A DNA stretch of 64,000 bases from Halomonas sp. A11-A (GCF_003182195.1 NZ_QGTM01000001.1:372001-436000); one strand, 5' to 3'; counted from the first letter of the stretch, positions 17,397 to 26,134 are shown. Notes: a model not told the origin generated them from the sequence alone. Translations and numbers: made by a program.

Positions 17397-19901
17397 ATGA
17401 GTGACACCAGGTCCAGAACGATCACCCTGACGGTACCCGGCATGGGCAGCGACCACTGCGCCGGCATCGTGCGCAAGACCCTCGAGCGCCTCGATGGCGT
17501 GAGCGAGATCCAGACCAATATCGCCAACCATCATGTCAGCGTGACGGTCGAGGAAGGCGGACCCGACGGCAACACCCTGAAGGGAGCCGTCGAGGGTGCC
17601 GGCTATGACGTGGCCGCCGTCAGCGGTGGTGGCCAGCAGCAGATTCGCCTGACGGTGCCCGGCATGGGCTCGGACCACTGCGCCGGCATCGTGCGCAAGA
17701 CGCTCGAACGCCTCGATGGCGTGGGCGAGATCCAGACCAATATCGCCAGCCACCGCGTCAGTGTGACCATCGAGGCCGGTGGCCCCGATGGTGAGGCGCT
17801 GAAGCGCGCCGTCGAGGGGGCCGGCTATGACGTGGCCGCCGTGCAGACCGAGGAGCAGGAGGCGGGCGACGGCGACGCCGAGATCGAGGAGGCCTACCTC
17901 GCCCAGGCGCGCAAGCGGCTGATCATCGCCGGGATACCTACCACCCTGATCATGCTGCTGATGATACCGCACATGTTCTGGCAGCCGATTCCAGGGTACC
18001 TGGCCATCGTCGCCCTGCTCGCCTTTCCCGTGGTCTTCCTCTACGGCGGTGCCGCCACGCACCGCTCGAGCTGGCGTTCGCTGAAAAACGGCACCTTCAA
18101 CATGGACGTGCTGATCTCCATGGGCAGCCTGCCCCCCTATCTGATCGGCCTGGTCGGCTTCATCACCCCCATGACCTCGTTCATCGAGATGGGCGCCACC
18201 ATCATGACCTTCCACCTGCTGGGGCGCTATCTGGAAGCGCTGGCCAAGGGGCGCGCCTCCCAGGCCATCCGCCGGCTGCTGACCCTGGGCGCCAAGACGG
18301 CGCGCGTGGAGCGCAACGGCGAGGAGGTCGAGGTGCCGGTCAAGGAGCTGGCGCCCGGCGACATCATGGTGGTGCGCCCCGGCGACAAGGTGCCCACCGA
18401 CGGCGAGGTGGTCGAGGGCGAGAGCCACCTCGACGAGTCCATCGCCACCGGCGAATCGATCCCGGTCTACAAGAGCCCCGGCGACAGCGTGATCGGCGCC
18501 ACCATCAACAAGGAGGGGCGCCTGCGGGTCAAGGCGACCCGGGTCGGCGGCGACACCTTCCTCGCCCAGGTGGTGCGCCTGATCGACCAGGCCCAGGGCT
18601 CCCGGGTGCCGATCCAGGAGTTCGCCGACCGCATGACCGGTCGCTTCGTGCCGGCGGTGATCCTGATCGCCCTGGCCAGCCTGGTGGTGTGGCTGCTCAT
18701 TCCGGACGCCCTGCGCCCGATCCTCGACTGGGGCGCGACCTTCCTGCCCTGGGTCAACCCCGAGGCCGCCACCCCGGTGCTGGCGATCCTGGCCGCCGTG
18801 GCGGTGCTGGTCATCGCCTGCCCCTGCGCGCTGGGCCTGGCAACGCCCACGGCGCTGATGGTGGGCTCCGGCATCGGTGCCGAGCGCGGCATCCTGATCC
18901 GCTCCGGCGAGGCGATCCAGACCTTCAAGGACGTCAAGGTGATGGTGCTGGACAAGACCGGCACCATCACCCGCGGCGAACCGACGCTGACCGAGGTGGT
19001 GGCCGCCGAGGGCGTCGAGGAGACGCGCCTGCTGACCCTGGCGGCGAGCGTGGAGAACGCTTCGGAGCACCCCATCGCCCGGGCCATTGTCGACGGTGCC
19101 AAGGAACGCGATGTGACGCCCGGCGAGGTCAGCGAGTTCCGCTCCACCGGTGCCCGCGGCGTCTCGGGCCGGGTGGGCGACGCGAGCGTGCTGATCGGCA
19201 ATCGCCGGCTGCTCGAGGAGGAAGGCGTGGCCGGCCTCGAGGCCCTGGATGACGCCATGGGCAAGCTCGAAGCGAAGGGGCGCACCGTGGTGATCGTGGC
19301 CGCCGACGGCCAGGCCCTGGGCCTGGTGGCCGTGGCCGATACCCTCAAGGAGGAGTCGGTCGAGGCCATCCGCGGCATGCATGCGCTGGGCCTGCACGTG
19401 GTGATGATCACCGGCGACAACGAGCGTGCCGCCCGGGCCGTGGCCGAGGAGGTCGGCATCGATGAGGTCCAGGCCGGGGTGCTGCCGGAGGGCAAGGTCG
19501 ACGCCATTCGCGCCCTGCAGGCGAAGCACGGCAACCACGTGGCCATGGTGGGGGACGGCATCAACGACGCCGCGGCGCTGAAGCAGGCCAACGTGGGCAT
19601 CGCCATCGGCGCCGGGGCGGACGTGGCCATCGAGGCCGCCGACGTGACCCTGGTGCGCGGCGAGCTGACCGGGGTGGTGGAGGCCATGCACCTCTCGCGC
19701 GCCACCTTCGGCAAGATCGTTCAAAACCTGATCTGGGCCAGTGCCTACAACGTGGCCGCCATTCCCATCGCCGCCGTGGGCCTGCTGCACCCGATGATCG
19801 GCGTGATCGCCATGACCGCCAGCTCGCTCTCGGTGATCGGCAACTCGCTGCTGCTCAAGCGGGGCTTCACCCGCGCCAACCCGCAAGGAGATACCCGATG
19901 A
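17397..19901 (+). CDS. copA: Copper-translocating P1B-type ATPase CopA
   Basis: The 834-aa inner-membrane pump exports Cu(I) from the cytosol using ATP. Two N-terminal HMA domains (about residues 8-72 and 82-147) precede eight predicted helices. The translocation CPC motif is in IACPCALGLATP (about residue 474), the phosphorylation site is DKTGTIT (about 519), with TGES, SEHPIA and GDGINDAAAL also present. YN in helix 7 and MxxSS in helix 8 mark the P1B-1 (Cu+) class. Odd feature: both HMA motifs read GMGSDHC, so the first Cys of CxxC is replaced by Ser (18 and 92) and only Cys21 and Cys95 remain. Start is the ATG at 17397 after CAGGAGG; GTG at 17394 is too close. Confidence 0.96.
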   Translation: MSDTRSRTITLTVPGMGSDHCAGIVRKTLERLDGVSEIQTNIANHHVSVTVEEGGPDGNTLKGAVEGAGYDVAAVSGGGQQQIRLTVPGMGSDHCAGIVRKTLERLDGVGEIQTNIASHRVSVTIEAGGPDGEALKRAVEGAGYDVAAVQTEEQEAGDGDAEIEEAYLAQARKRLIIAGIPTTLIMLLMIPHMFWQPIPGYLAIVALLAFPVVFLYGGAATHRSSWRSLKNGTFNMDVLISMGSLPPYLIGLVGFITPMTSFIEMGATIMTFHLLGRYLEALAKGRASQAIRRLLTLGAKTARVERNGEEVEVPVKELAPGDIMVVRPGDKVPTDGEVVEGESHLDESIATGESIPVYKSPGDSVIGATINKEGRLRVKATRVGGDTFLAQVVRLIDQAQGSRVPIQEFADRMTGRFVPAVILIALASLVVWLLIPDALRPILDWGATFLPWVNPEAATPVLAILAAVAVLVIACPCALGLATPTALMVGSGIGAERGILIRSGEAIQTFKDVKVMVLDKTGTITRGEPTLTEVVAAEGVEETRLLTLAASVENASEHPIARAIVDGAKERDVTPGEVSEFRSTGARGVSGRVGDASVLIGNRRLLEEEGVAGLEALDDAMGKLEAKGRTVVIVAADGQALGLVAVADTLKEESVEAIRGMHALGLHVVMITGDNERAARAVAEEVGIDEVQAGVLPEGKVDAIRALQAKHGNHVAMVGDGINDAAALKQANVGIAIGAGADVAIEAADVTLVRGELTGVVEAMHLSRATFGKIVQNLIWASAYNVAAIPIAAVGLLHPMIGVIAMTASSLSVIGNSLLLKRGFTRANPQGDTR

Positions 19902-20077
19902 ACCGCCTGCACCACGCAATGATGACCGCCTGCCTGGTGCTGATGGGGGTGGCCATGCTGATCGTGCTGTGGCGCGGCAACCCCTTCGGCACCGGCACCT
20001 GGCTGCTGCTGCCGATGGGGCTCTGCCTGGGGCTGCACCTGTTCGTGCACCGCCACAGCCACCGAAACGATGAATGA
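19898..20077 (+). CDS. Small two-helix membrane protein following copA
   Basis: This 59-aa reading frame overlaps the copA stop by 4 bases (ATGA) and has an AAGGAG site just upstream. It encodes two hydrophobic helices (about residues 8-24 and 32-49) and a His-rich end, HLFVHRHSHRNDE. No family is recognised. The tight coupling suggests a CopA accessory or stabilising subunit. Confidence 0.7.
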   Translation: MNRLHHAMMTACLVLMGVAMLIVLWRGNPFGTGTWLLLPMGLCLGLHLFVHRHSHRNDE

Positions 20078-20184
20078 CCCGCGTCCTCGTTCCCGCTTCG
20101 CGATTCGCCCGGGAAGTTGCCTTGGATCAATGCAGCTCGAGCCACCAAGAGGCAAGCTGAAGGCCTGACTCAAGGGAGTTCCTC

Positions 20185-20502
20185 ATGCACCGGCTCATTC
20201 GGACATCAGCAACACAGCGCACAGGAGGCCGCCTGCTGGCCCTCCTGCTCGCGCTGCTGTTGGCGATGGTCACGCTGTCGAGCCATGGCGCCATGGAGAG
20301 CCACCAGGCCGACTGCGGCCTCGTCGCGCAGGTACAGCTGCTCGACGCTGATACCCCGGACGAGCACCGCTGCGCCAGCTGCGCCGCGCTGCCGCCCTCC
20401 ATCGACCTGGCCACGGCTGCCCCTCACTTCCCGGCCCTCGCCCCGGCGCTGGCCGTGATCGCCCACCGCCCCCTGCCCCCGCGGCGTCCTCCCAGAACCT
20501 GA
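20185..20502 (+). CDS. Small secreted protein with CxxC motif
   Basis: The 105-aa product has a signal peptide or N-terminal anchor (about residues 17-32), one Cys at ADCGL and a CASC pair in HRCASCAALP, then a Pro-rich tail. Its layout resembles the DUF2946-like secreted proteins often found beside copper genes, but the match is weak. An AGGGAG site precedes the ATG. It lies on the same strand as copA, 107 bases after the small membrane protein. Confidence 0.55.
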   Translation: MHRLIRTSATQRTGGRLLALLLALLLAMVTLSSHGAMESHQADCGLVAQVQLLDADTPDEHRCASCAALPPSIDLATAAPHFPALAPALAVIAHRPLPPRRPPRT

Positions 20503-20583
20503 CCGAACACCGGCGGAATCCTCCGCCAGAAAGGCCGCGCGCCTTCCCGATCCATTCGGACCCGTTCGTCAGGAGATACTCCC

Positions 20584-20745
20584 ATGCTCAACACCTGTCT
20601 TGCCCTGATGGGCAACCTGCCCTGGCTGGCCTGGGTCATGCCCATCGCCATGCTCACCCTGCTCGGCCTCGGCATCGCCGCCCTCGCCAAGTACCTGTTC
20701 ACGTCCCCCCGCACATCCCGTGATCTTCCGGAGGTCCGCTCATGA
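20584..20745 (+). CDS. Single-helix small membrane protein
   Basis: This 53-aa frame (MLNTCLALMGNLPWLAW...) holds one long hydrophobic stretch and a short charged tail. It has a good AGGAGA site 8 bases upstream and overlaps the ATG of the DUF411 gene by 4 bases (ATGA). No family is recognised; context suggests a role with the DUF411 protein in copper handling. Confidence 0.6.
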   Translation: MLNTCLALMGNLPWLAWVMPIAMLTLLGLGIAALAKYLFTSPRTSRDLPEVRS

Positions 20746-21182
20746 ACCGCTTCGGCTCTACTCTGATGCTCTCTGCTGCCCTACTGCTCGGCGCCGGCAC
20801 CGCCCAGGCTGCCCTGCCCGACAAGGCGACCATGTTCAAGAACCCGGAATGCGGCTGCTGCGACGAGTACGCCCGCCAGCTCGAGGCCCGCGGGGTCGAG
20901 GTGAAGATCGTCGACGATATCGAGGTAGGCAAGATCAAGCAGCGCGTCGGCCTGCCCTTCGGCCTCGGCTCCTGCCACACCCTCCAGATGGGCGGCTACG
21001 CCATCGAGGGGCACGTGCCGTTCGAAGCGGTGGAGAAGCTCTTCGAGGAGCGCCCCGACACCCGCGGCATCGGCCTGGCCGGGATGCCCATCGGCACCCC
21101 CGGCATGCCCGGGCCCAAGCAGGCCGACTGGGACGTCTACCAGTTCCGCGACGGCGAGGCCTCGCCCTTCATGACCCTCTGA
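20742..21182 (+). CDS. DUF411 periplasmic copper-binding protein
   Basis: The 146-aa product has a signal peptide (cut near GTAQA) and the DUF411 core: NPECGCCDEYARQLE, a thioredoxin-like metal-binding motif, LGSCHTLQMGGYAIEGHVP and GIGLAGMPIGTPGMPG. Family members occur in copper- and silver-resistance loci and are thought to bind metal in the periplasm. It is the last gene of the plus arm and is followed by a strong GC hairpin. Confidence 0.92.
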   Translation: MNRFGSTLMLSAALLLGAGTAQAALPDKATMFKNPECGCCDEYARQLEARGVEVKIVDDIEVGKIKQRVGLPFGLGSCHTLQMGGYAIEGHVPFEAVEKLFEERPDTRGIGLAGMPIGTPGMPGPKQADWDVYQFRDGEASPFMTL

Positions 21183-21198
21183 GCCAGCGGGCCATGCC

Positions 21199-21250
21199 GG
21201 CCCCTCGACGCCGCCCCGGCCAGCGCCGGGGCGGCGGCGTCTAGAGGGCC
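21199..21250. terminator. Terminator at end of the copper arm
   Basis: A long hairpin pairs GGCCCCTC with GAGGGCC at its base and GACGCCG/CCCCGGC with GCCGGGG plus a GGCGTC arm at its top, around a CAGC loop; one extra GGC bulges. It lies between the DUF411 stop and the convergent hydrolase stop. No T-run. Confidence 0.55.
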
Positions 21251-21264
21251 AGGCCGTTGGCGGC

Positions 21265-22731
21265 TCACTCCCAGGGCTCGATGCCCAGGTAGAGCCGCCC
21301 CTTGAACCCCTTGCGGCTGGTCAGCGGCACGTAGTGCCCCCGTCCATCCTCCTTGACCGGCCGCCCGCGCCCCTCGCCCCAGTCCTCGTCGCCGAGGATA
21401 TAGCGCAGCCGCCAGCCCCCGGCAGCGGCGGTGGCCAGGATCACCACCTTCTCGCGGAAGAGGTTCTCCTCCGGCACCCGGCGGCTGACGAACCAGCGTC
21501 CCCCCACCTTGAACTCGGTGCTGCGCACGGCGATGTCGGCCGTGAGCATGATGGTGCGCCCCTGGGTGACGGTGATCCTCGTGCTGTCCAGGTAGACGGA
21601 GAAGAGCACCGGGTGACGGGCATGGTCATGGCCGGCCCGCTCGGGATGGAACATCTCGTCATAGCGACGGAAGATCGCCGAGTCATGCTCCACCCGCCGC
21701 TCCGAGAGCGCCACCGGCGGAAAGAGCCTCGGCATCACCGTGCACTCGAAGTGGTAGCTGCCCTCGATGTCGTTCCCCTCGTCACGGGCCTGCTGCAGCG
21801 AAGGCGGCAGCGGCAGGTGGTCGACCACCAGATGCCCCACCATGCGGGCATCGCCGAACAGGAAGCGCGTCAGGTTGAGGTAGCCGGCCTCGGAGTTGAC
21901 CATGCCGAAGGGGCCGCTGTGGGCCAGGTAGAGGTGCACCCGAGGGGCGTCCTCGACCCAGGCGCAGTCGATCTTCACCAGGCCGTCGCTGCGCGCGCCC
22001 ACCACGTGGCGGGTGGCGTTGTAGTCGCGGTGGTTGGTGCCCACCAGGCAGAAGAAGCGCTCCGGCGGGAAGTGTCCCCCCAGGCGGTTGACCCGGCCCC
22101 CGCGCGGGGAGAGCTTGAGGTAGCCGGCGATGCTCTTGCGGTTGAAGTTGCTGATGTCCCAGAGGCCCAGGAAGCGCGGCACGTTGAACCCGGCCATCTC
22201 GATGCCATCGTGGGGGGTGCCGTAGGTGAAGACCTTGTCGACGCAGGCGCGCGCCTCGGCGCTGCCCGCCTCGGGGTTCTGCAGCAGGCAGCGGCAGACC
22301 AGCCCGCCCATGGAGTGGGCCACCAGGTAGACCTTGAAGGCTTCCCGCGCCTCCTCATCGTCGCCGCAGATCCGCTCGCGCAGCCAGAGGATCCGCTCGG
22401 AGAGCGCCCGGGCCGCCTCGGGGATCGAGGGGCGCTGCCCCTCACCGCCCTCCCCCTCGTAGTAGCGGTGGATCAGCAGGGTCCGGCGGGGCAGCCGGTC
22501 CTCGCGCTCCGCCCCCTCGGCGTAGACGTCCCGGTAGCCGTGATCCTTCATCAGGCGGATCACCGGCGACTCGAAGATCAGGGAGTCGAACGCCCCGCTG
22601 GGCCCCTGGCGTACCCGGGTCGCCCCCAGGTTGAAACCCATGTAGGGCGTGTTGATGGTCGCCTCGATCTCGCTGTCGCGCATGGCGAAACCGCGCACGT
22701 AGATGATCGGGTGGTAGCGCTCCCTGGTCAT
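21265..22731 (-). CDS. Alpha/beta hydrolase, PGAP1/lipase-like
   Basis: The 488-aa cytosolic protein starts with a typical lipase strand (PIIYVRGFAM) and has a nucleophile elbow VAHSMGGLVCR near residue 142, with a likely HDG or TYGTPHDG segment after it. This suggests an esterase or lipase acting on lipids or a polymer. The C-terminal 150 residues have no recognised domain. It is monocistronic. The natural substrate is unknown. Confidence 0.75.
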   Translation of the reverse strand: MTRERYHPIIYVRGFAMRDSEIEATINTPYMGFNLGATRVRQGPSGAFDSLIFESPVIRLMKDHGYRDVYAEGAEREDRLPRRTLLIHRYYEGEGGEGQRPSIPEAARALSERILWLRERICGDDEEAREAFKVYLVAHSMGGLVCRCLLQNPEAGSAEARACVDKVFTYGTPHDGIEMAGFNVPRFLGLWDISNFNRKSIAGYLKLSPRGGRVNRLGGHFPPERFFCLVGTNHRDYNATRHVVGARSDGLVKIDCAWVEDAPRVHLYLAHSGPFGMVNSEAGYLNLTRFLFGDARMVGHLVVDHLPLPPSLQQARDEGNDIEGSYHFECTVMPRLFPPVALSERRVEHDSAIFRRYDEMFHPERAGHDHARHPVLFSVYLDSTRITVTQGRTIMLTADIAVRSTEFKVGGRWFVSRRVPEENLFREKVVILATAAAGGWRLRYILGDEDWGEGRGRPVKEDGRGHYVPLTSRKGFKGRLYLGIEPWE

Positions 22732-22947
22732 GCTGACGCTCCTCTGCCGGCAGGACCCGCGCTGGGTGGGCCCAGTCGCCGCGGGAGTCGCCGGGCAAGC
22801 AGTAGGCGGACCCCATGCGCATCCCGCCCTGCCTGGAGCCCTCGATGGCTTCCCTGATCGGCGTAGTCCAGGAATGGCGATCGTTGGCCGGCACCTGCCG
22901 CGAGGAGAGTCCCGGCTGGACCAGTACCGACTGGAGCCTCGGGGGGG

Positions 22948-23388
22948 TCAGGCCTTGAGCACGTAGCGCAGGATCTCCACTACCTGGTCGGTGGTGGTGC
23001 ACCAGGCCTGGGCCGCGGCGTCGACCTCCTTGAGGGGGTGGACGATCTCTGCGGCGTGGAGCGTCACGTAGGGCTTGCCCAGGGCGGCGCAGTAGCCGGC
23101 ATCGAAGGCGGCGTTCCACTGCTTGTACTGGTCGCCGAAGCGCACCACCACCAGGTCGCTCTGCTCGATCAGGGTGCGGGTGCGGATGGCGTTGACCTTG
23201 GAGGACTGGTGGTCGCGCCAGAACTGGCTGGGCGTCTCGCCCAGGTGGTCGCCGGCGGCATCGCTGGCGGCGTGGTCGGTCACCGGGGCGGTGAAGACCA
23301 CATCCAGCCCGGCGGCCTCGGCGCCGCGCTGGATCTCCTCGCGCCAGTCGGTGTGGATCTCGCCGGACAGATAGACATGAAAGCTCAT
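22948..23388 (-). CDS. YtoQ family protein
   Basis: The 146-aa product matches the YtoQ family along its length: VYLSGEIHTDWRE at the start, VTDHAASD, FWRDHQSSKVNAIRT, and VVRFGDQYKQWNAAFDAGY. The fold resembles nucleoside 2-deoxyribosyltransferases, with a likely catalytic Glu, but function is unknown. A good sigma-70-like promoter lies 40 bases upstream. Confidence 0.9.
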   Translation of the reverse strand: MSFHVYLSGEIHTDWREEIQRGAEAAGLDVVFTAPVTDHAASDAAGDHLGETPSQFWRDHQSSKVNAIRTRTLIEQSDLVVVRFGDQYKQWNAAFDAGYCAALGKPYVTLHAAEIVHPLKEVDAAAQAWCTTTDQVVEILRYVLKA

Positions 23389-23427
23389 GGCAGGCTCCTG
23401 GTGGGGGATGGACGAATCGGACCCGCC

Positions 23428-23456
23428 ATCATAGCCCAGGGCGATTTTAATGAAAA
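23428..23456 (-). promoter_or_regulatory. Sigma-70-type promoter of the YtoQ gene
   Basis: On the minus strand TTTTCA and TATGAT are separated by 17 bases, a near-consensus promoter about 40 bases before the ATG. It overlaps an AT-rich inverted repeat (CGATTTT/AAAATCG, 23442-23460). Confidence 0.5.
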
Positions 23457-23481
23457 ATCGTTCCAGGAATGCAGGGGCCGG

Positions 23482-24327
23482 TCAGGCGGGGCTCGCCGCC
23501 ACTCCATCACCCACGCTGAGCGTCTCGCCCTCCCCCGCCAGCAAGATGGCGTTCTGGCCGAAGTAGCCGCCGGGGGCGAGGCGTGGGTTCATCTCCACCA
23601 GGGTACGCAGCGGCTCGCCGGGCACGGGGATCTCGCCGCTATGCTGATCCACGGTGGTGATCTTGCAGCGCTGGCAGGGCTTGCGCAGCCCCAGCCGCCA
23701 GCGGCCGTCGGTGGGGCCGAGCACTTGCCAGCCGTCCTCGGCGAAGGGCTCGGCACCCTCGATCACGATATTGGGGCGAAAGCGGCTCATGGGCACCGGC
23801 GACAGTCCCTTGGCGACAAGCCGACGGTTGAGCTCGGCGAGCGACGCCGTGGAGGCCACCAGCAGCGGATAGCCGTCGGCGAAGGCGGTGTGGGCCTGCT
23901 CGCCGGGCGTCAGGTAGTGGGGTTCCACCGGGCGACGGTGGTCGGGGGCGAAGCGCACCAGGCGCAGGCGGCTGCCGCGCAGATCCCCCAGCACCGCGGC
24001 CAGCCAGTCGCGGGCCTCAGCCCCTTCGTCCAGGGCGTCGCAGCGATCCTCCCAGACGTAGGCCGAGAGACGCTTCTGCTGGCGGGCGGCAAGCGCCACG
24101 CGCAGCGGCGCGACCCCGGGGTGGGCAAGCACCAGGGCATCGGGCTCCAGGGTGACGCGGATGGACGCCATGGCCGGCAGCTGGCGCTGGGTAACGAAGC
24201 GGTCGACATCGTCGACCACCATCCAGCGGCGATCCCAGGCCAGGCCCTCGGCGGTCAGGCGTGCGTCATCGAGGGCGATGCCGCCCAGCGACTTGACCGG
24301 ATAGATGGCAAGCTGGGTGATCCTCAC
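23482..24327 (-). CDS. MOSC domain protein (YcbX-like)
   Basis: The 281-aa product has an N-terminal MOSC_N beta-barrel domain (IYPVKSLGG at the start, WDRRWMVVD) and a C-terminal MOSC domain with the conserved Cys in KPCQRCKITTVD and FGQNAIL near the end. YcbX-type proteins carry a molybdenum cofactor and reduce N-hydroxylated compounds. The C-terminal ferredoxin domain of E. coli YcbX is missing, as in many shorter homologues, so a separate electron donor is needed. Confidence 0.88.
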   Translation of the reverse strand: MRITQLAIYPVKSLGGIALDDARLTAEGLAWDRRWMVVDDVDRFVTQRQLPAMASIRVTLEPDALVLAHPGVAPLRVALAARQQKRLSAYVWEDRCDALDEGAEARDWLAAVLGDLRGSRLRLVRFAPDHRRPVEPHYLTPGEQAHTAFADGYPLLVASTASLAELNRRLVAKGLSPVPMSRFRPNIVIEGAEPFAEDGWQVLGPTDGRWRLGLRKPCQRCKITTVDQHSGEIPVPGEPLRTLVEMNPRLAPGGYFGQNAILLAGEGETLSVGDGVAASPA

Positions 24328-24378
24328 GGGCGGCTCCTCGGTGGGGTCTGCCCGACGCCTGGCCCGGGCGGGAAAGCG

Positions 24379-24723
24379 TTACAGACGCTGGGTCTCGATC
24401 ACATGGCCGATGATCGGATAGCCGGCCTTGCGGGCAGCCTTCTCGGCCTCGAGCTGCGCCTCGATCTTGGAGATGCTGGAGGAGACATGCTCGAAGACGG
24501 TGTCCAGCTCGAGGGGCTTGGTACGCACCGCCAGCTTGACGCGGTGGCCGGTCTTCGGCGAACCGGCCGGCTTGCTACGCGGCGCCTTGGCCGCTTCGTC
24601 GGCCTCCTTGGGCCATTCGGGGGGTGACGTCACCGCCTTGCGCCGTGTTTCCTGCGCGTTGTCCATGAAGGCGTTGATCTCGCGACGCATCTGTCGCTCA
24701 AACTCACTCAGTTCCGTTTCCAT
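24379..24723 (-). CDS. Hypothetical charged protein
   Basis: The 114-aa product is soluble and highly charged, with a predicted N-terminal helix (METELSEFERQMRREI), a Lys/Pro-rich linker and a C-terminal helix, ending GYPIIGHVIETQRL. No family is recognised. The start at 24723 has a GGAGA site; a longer frame to 24804 would overlap the alcohol dehydrogenase. Confidence 0.6.
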   Translation of the reverse strand: METELSEFERQMRREINAFMDNAQETRRKAVTSPPEWPKEADEAAKAPRSKPAGSPKTGHRVKLAVRTKPLELDTVFEHVSSSISKIEAQLEAEKAARKAGYPIIGHVIETQRL

Positions 24724-24744
24724 CGTGTCTCCGTCTACCTCGAT

Positions 24745-24776
24745 GATGGCGGGAGTGTACCAGAACTCCCGCCATC
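24745..24776 (-). terminator. Terminator after the alcohol dehydrogenase gene
   Basis: GATGGCGGGAG and CTCCCGCCATC form a perfect 11-bp stem with a 10-base loop just past the dehydrogenase stop. No T-run is present; it also lies in the leader of the next gene. Confidence 0.5.
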
Positions 24777-24784
24777 GCAAGGAC

Positions 24785-25864
24785 TCAGGAGACCTCAAGG
24801 GCAATCTTCAGCACCCCGTCGCGCTGGTGGGAGAAGAGGTCATAGGCGTCGACGATCTTCTCCAGCGGGTAGCGGTGGGTGACCATGGGGCCGAGGTCCA
24901 GGCGGCCGCTGTCGATGATCTGCATCAGCCGGCGCATGCGCTCCTTGCCGCCGGGGCAGAGCGAGGTGACGATACGGTGGTCACCGAGGCCGGCGCAGAA
25001 GGCGTCCAGCGGAATGGTCAGGCTCTCGGAGTAGACCCCCAGGCTCGACAGAGTGCCGCCGGGCTTGATCACCCGCAGCGCCTGCTCGAAGGTCTGCTGC
25101 AGCCCCAGCGCCTCGATGGAGGCATCCACGCCGCGCCCGCCGGTGAGCTTGAGGATCTCGGCGACCACGTCCACCTGGCGGAAGTTGAGGGTCACGTCAG
25201 CGCCCATCTTCCTGGCCATCTCGAGGCGCTCGTCGACGCCGTCCACGGCGATGATCAGCCCCGCGCCGCGCAGCCGGGCACCGGCGGTGGCGCACAGGCC
25301 GATGGGGCCCTGGGCGAACACCGCGACGCTGTCGCCGATCTTGATATTGGCCGACTCGGCGCCGGCGAAGCCGGTGGACATGATGTCCGGGCACATCAGC
25401 ACCTGGTCGTCGGTGAGGCCGTCGGGCACCGGCGAGAGGTTGGCCTGGGCGTCGGGCACCCGCAGGTACTCGGCCTGGGCGCCGTCGATGGTGTTGCCGA
25501 AGCGCCAGCCGCCCATGGGCTTGTAGCCGTGGGCGTGGTGGCCACCATCCTGGGCGCTGCAGCCGTCCTGGCAGGCGTAGGAGGTGAAGCTCGGGCAGAT
25601 AGCCCCGGCGATCACCCGCTGGCCCTCGTGGTAGCCCTGAACGTTCGCGCCGAGCTTCTCGATCACCCCGACCGGCTCGTGGCCCACGATCAGCCCCTTC
25701 TCCACCGGGTACTCACCCTTGAGGATATGCACGTCGGTACCGCAGATGGTGGTGGTGGTGACCCGGATCAGGGCGTCATTGGGGCCGATGTCGGGGATCG
25801 GGCGGTCGTCGATCTCGATACGGCCGGGCTCGACGAAGACGGCGGCTTTCATCATGGTGGGCAT
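24785..25864 (-). CDS. Zinc-dependent alcohol dehydrogenase (secondary-alcohol/TbADH-like)
   Basis: The 359-aa cytosolic MDR enzyme oxidises alcohols or reduces ketones and aldehydes with NAD(P)H. The catalytic zinc site is marked by TICGTDVHI and GHEPVGV (GHE), the Rossmann fold by GPIGLCATAGARLRGA. Segments GGWRFGN, SANIKIGDSV and LCPGGKERM recall clostridial and thermoanaerobic secondary alcohol dehydrogenases. The start at 25864 has a GGAG site; an upstream in-frame ATG at 25888 does not. An FNR/Anr box with matching -10 lies upstream, so low-oxygen induction is likely. Confidence 0.9.
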   Translation of the reverse strand: MPTMMKAAVFVEPGRIEIDDRPIPDIGPNDALIRVTTTTICGTDVHILKGEYPVEKGLIVGHEPVGVIEKLGANVQGYHEGQRVIAGAICPSFTSYACQDGCSAQDGGHHAHGYKPMGGWRFGNTIDGAQAEYLRVPDAQANLSPVPDGLTDDQVLMCPDIMSTGFAGAESANIKIGDSVAVFAQGPIGLCATAGARLRGAGLIIAVDGVDERLEMARKMGADVTLNFRQVDVVAEILKLTGGRGVDASIEALGLQQTFEQALRVIKPGGTLSSLGVYSESLTIPLDAFCAGLGDHRIVTSLCPGGKERMRRLMQIIDSGRLDLGPMVTHRYPLEKIVDAYDLFSHQRDGVLKIALEVS

Positions 25865-25900
25865 GGTCAAGGCTCCAGGTTCAGACAAGGGTGCCCTACA

Positions 25901-25943
25901 GCTATAGCAGGGGTTTGCCGCCTCTGCCCTTGATCGACATCAA
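25901..25943 (-). promoter_or_regulatory. FNR/Anr-dependent promoter of the alcohol dehydrogenase
   Basis: TTGAT-CGAC-ATCAA (25930-25943) is a perfect FNR/Anr consensus. On the minus strand a -10 TATAGC (25906 to 25901) predicts a start near 25894-25895, placing the box centre at about -41.5 to -42.5, the class II activator position. Confidence 0.7.
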
Positions 25944-26134
25944 GATCATGCTGCATTACCGCGATACCCGAGATCGCTCCCCATCTTCCCATCGCCCCGC
26001 GGCCACCGTAATCTGATTGTTTTCCCGCAAACGATTTCGCCATCCAAGGAACCGGCATGTCACCCGCCGACACCCCGCTCGACAACAACCACTCTCGACA
26101 CTGACCATCCACGAGAGAACCCCAGGAGAACCCC

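Noticed and set aside
17325-19919. An 864-codon open frame antisense to copA
   Set aside because: It mirrors the third-position GC bias of copA, has a low-complexity Gly/His/Ala composition and no domain; the copA frame carries all P-type ATPase motifs.
22442-23119. A 225-codon minus-strand frame between the hydrolase and YtoQ genes
   Set aside because: It overlaps both genes in another phase and its composition is Arg/Gly-rich; the 216-base gap itself shows no start with a ribosome-binding site and nothing else I can support.
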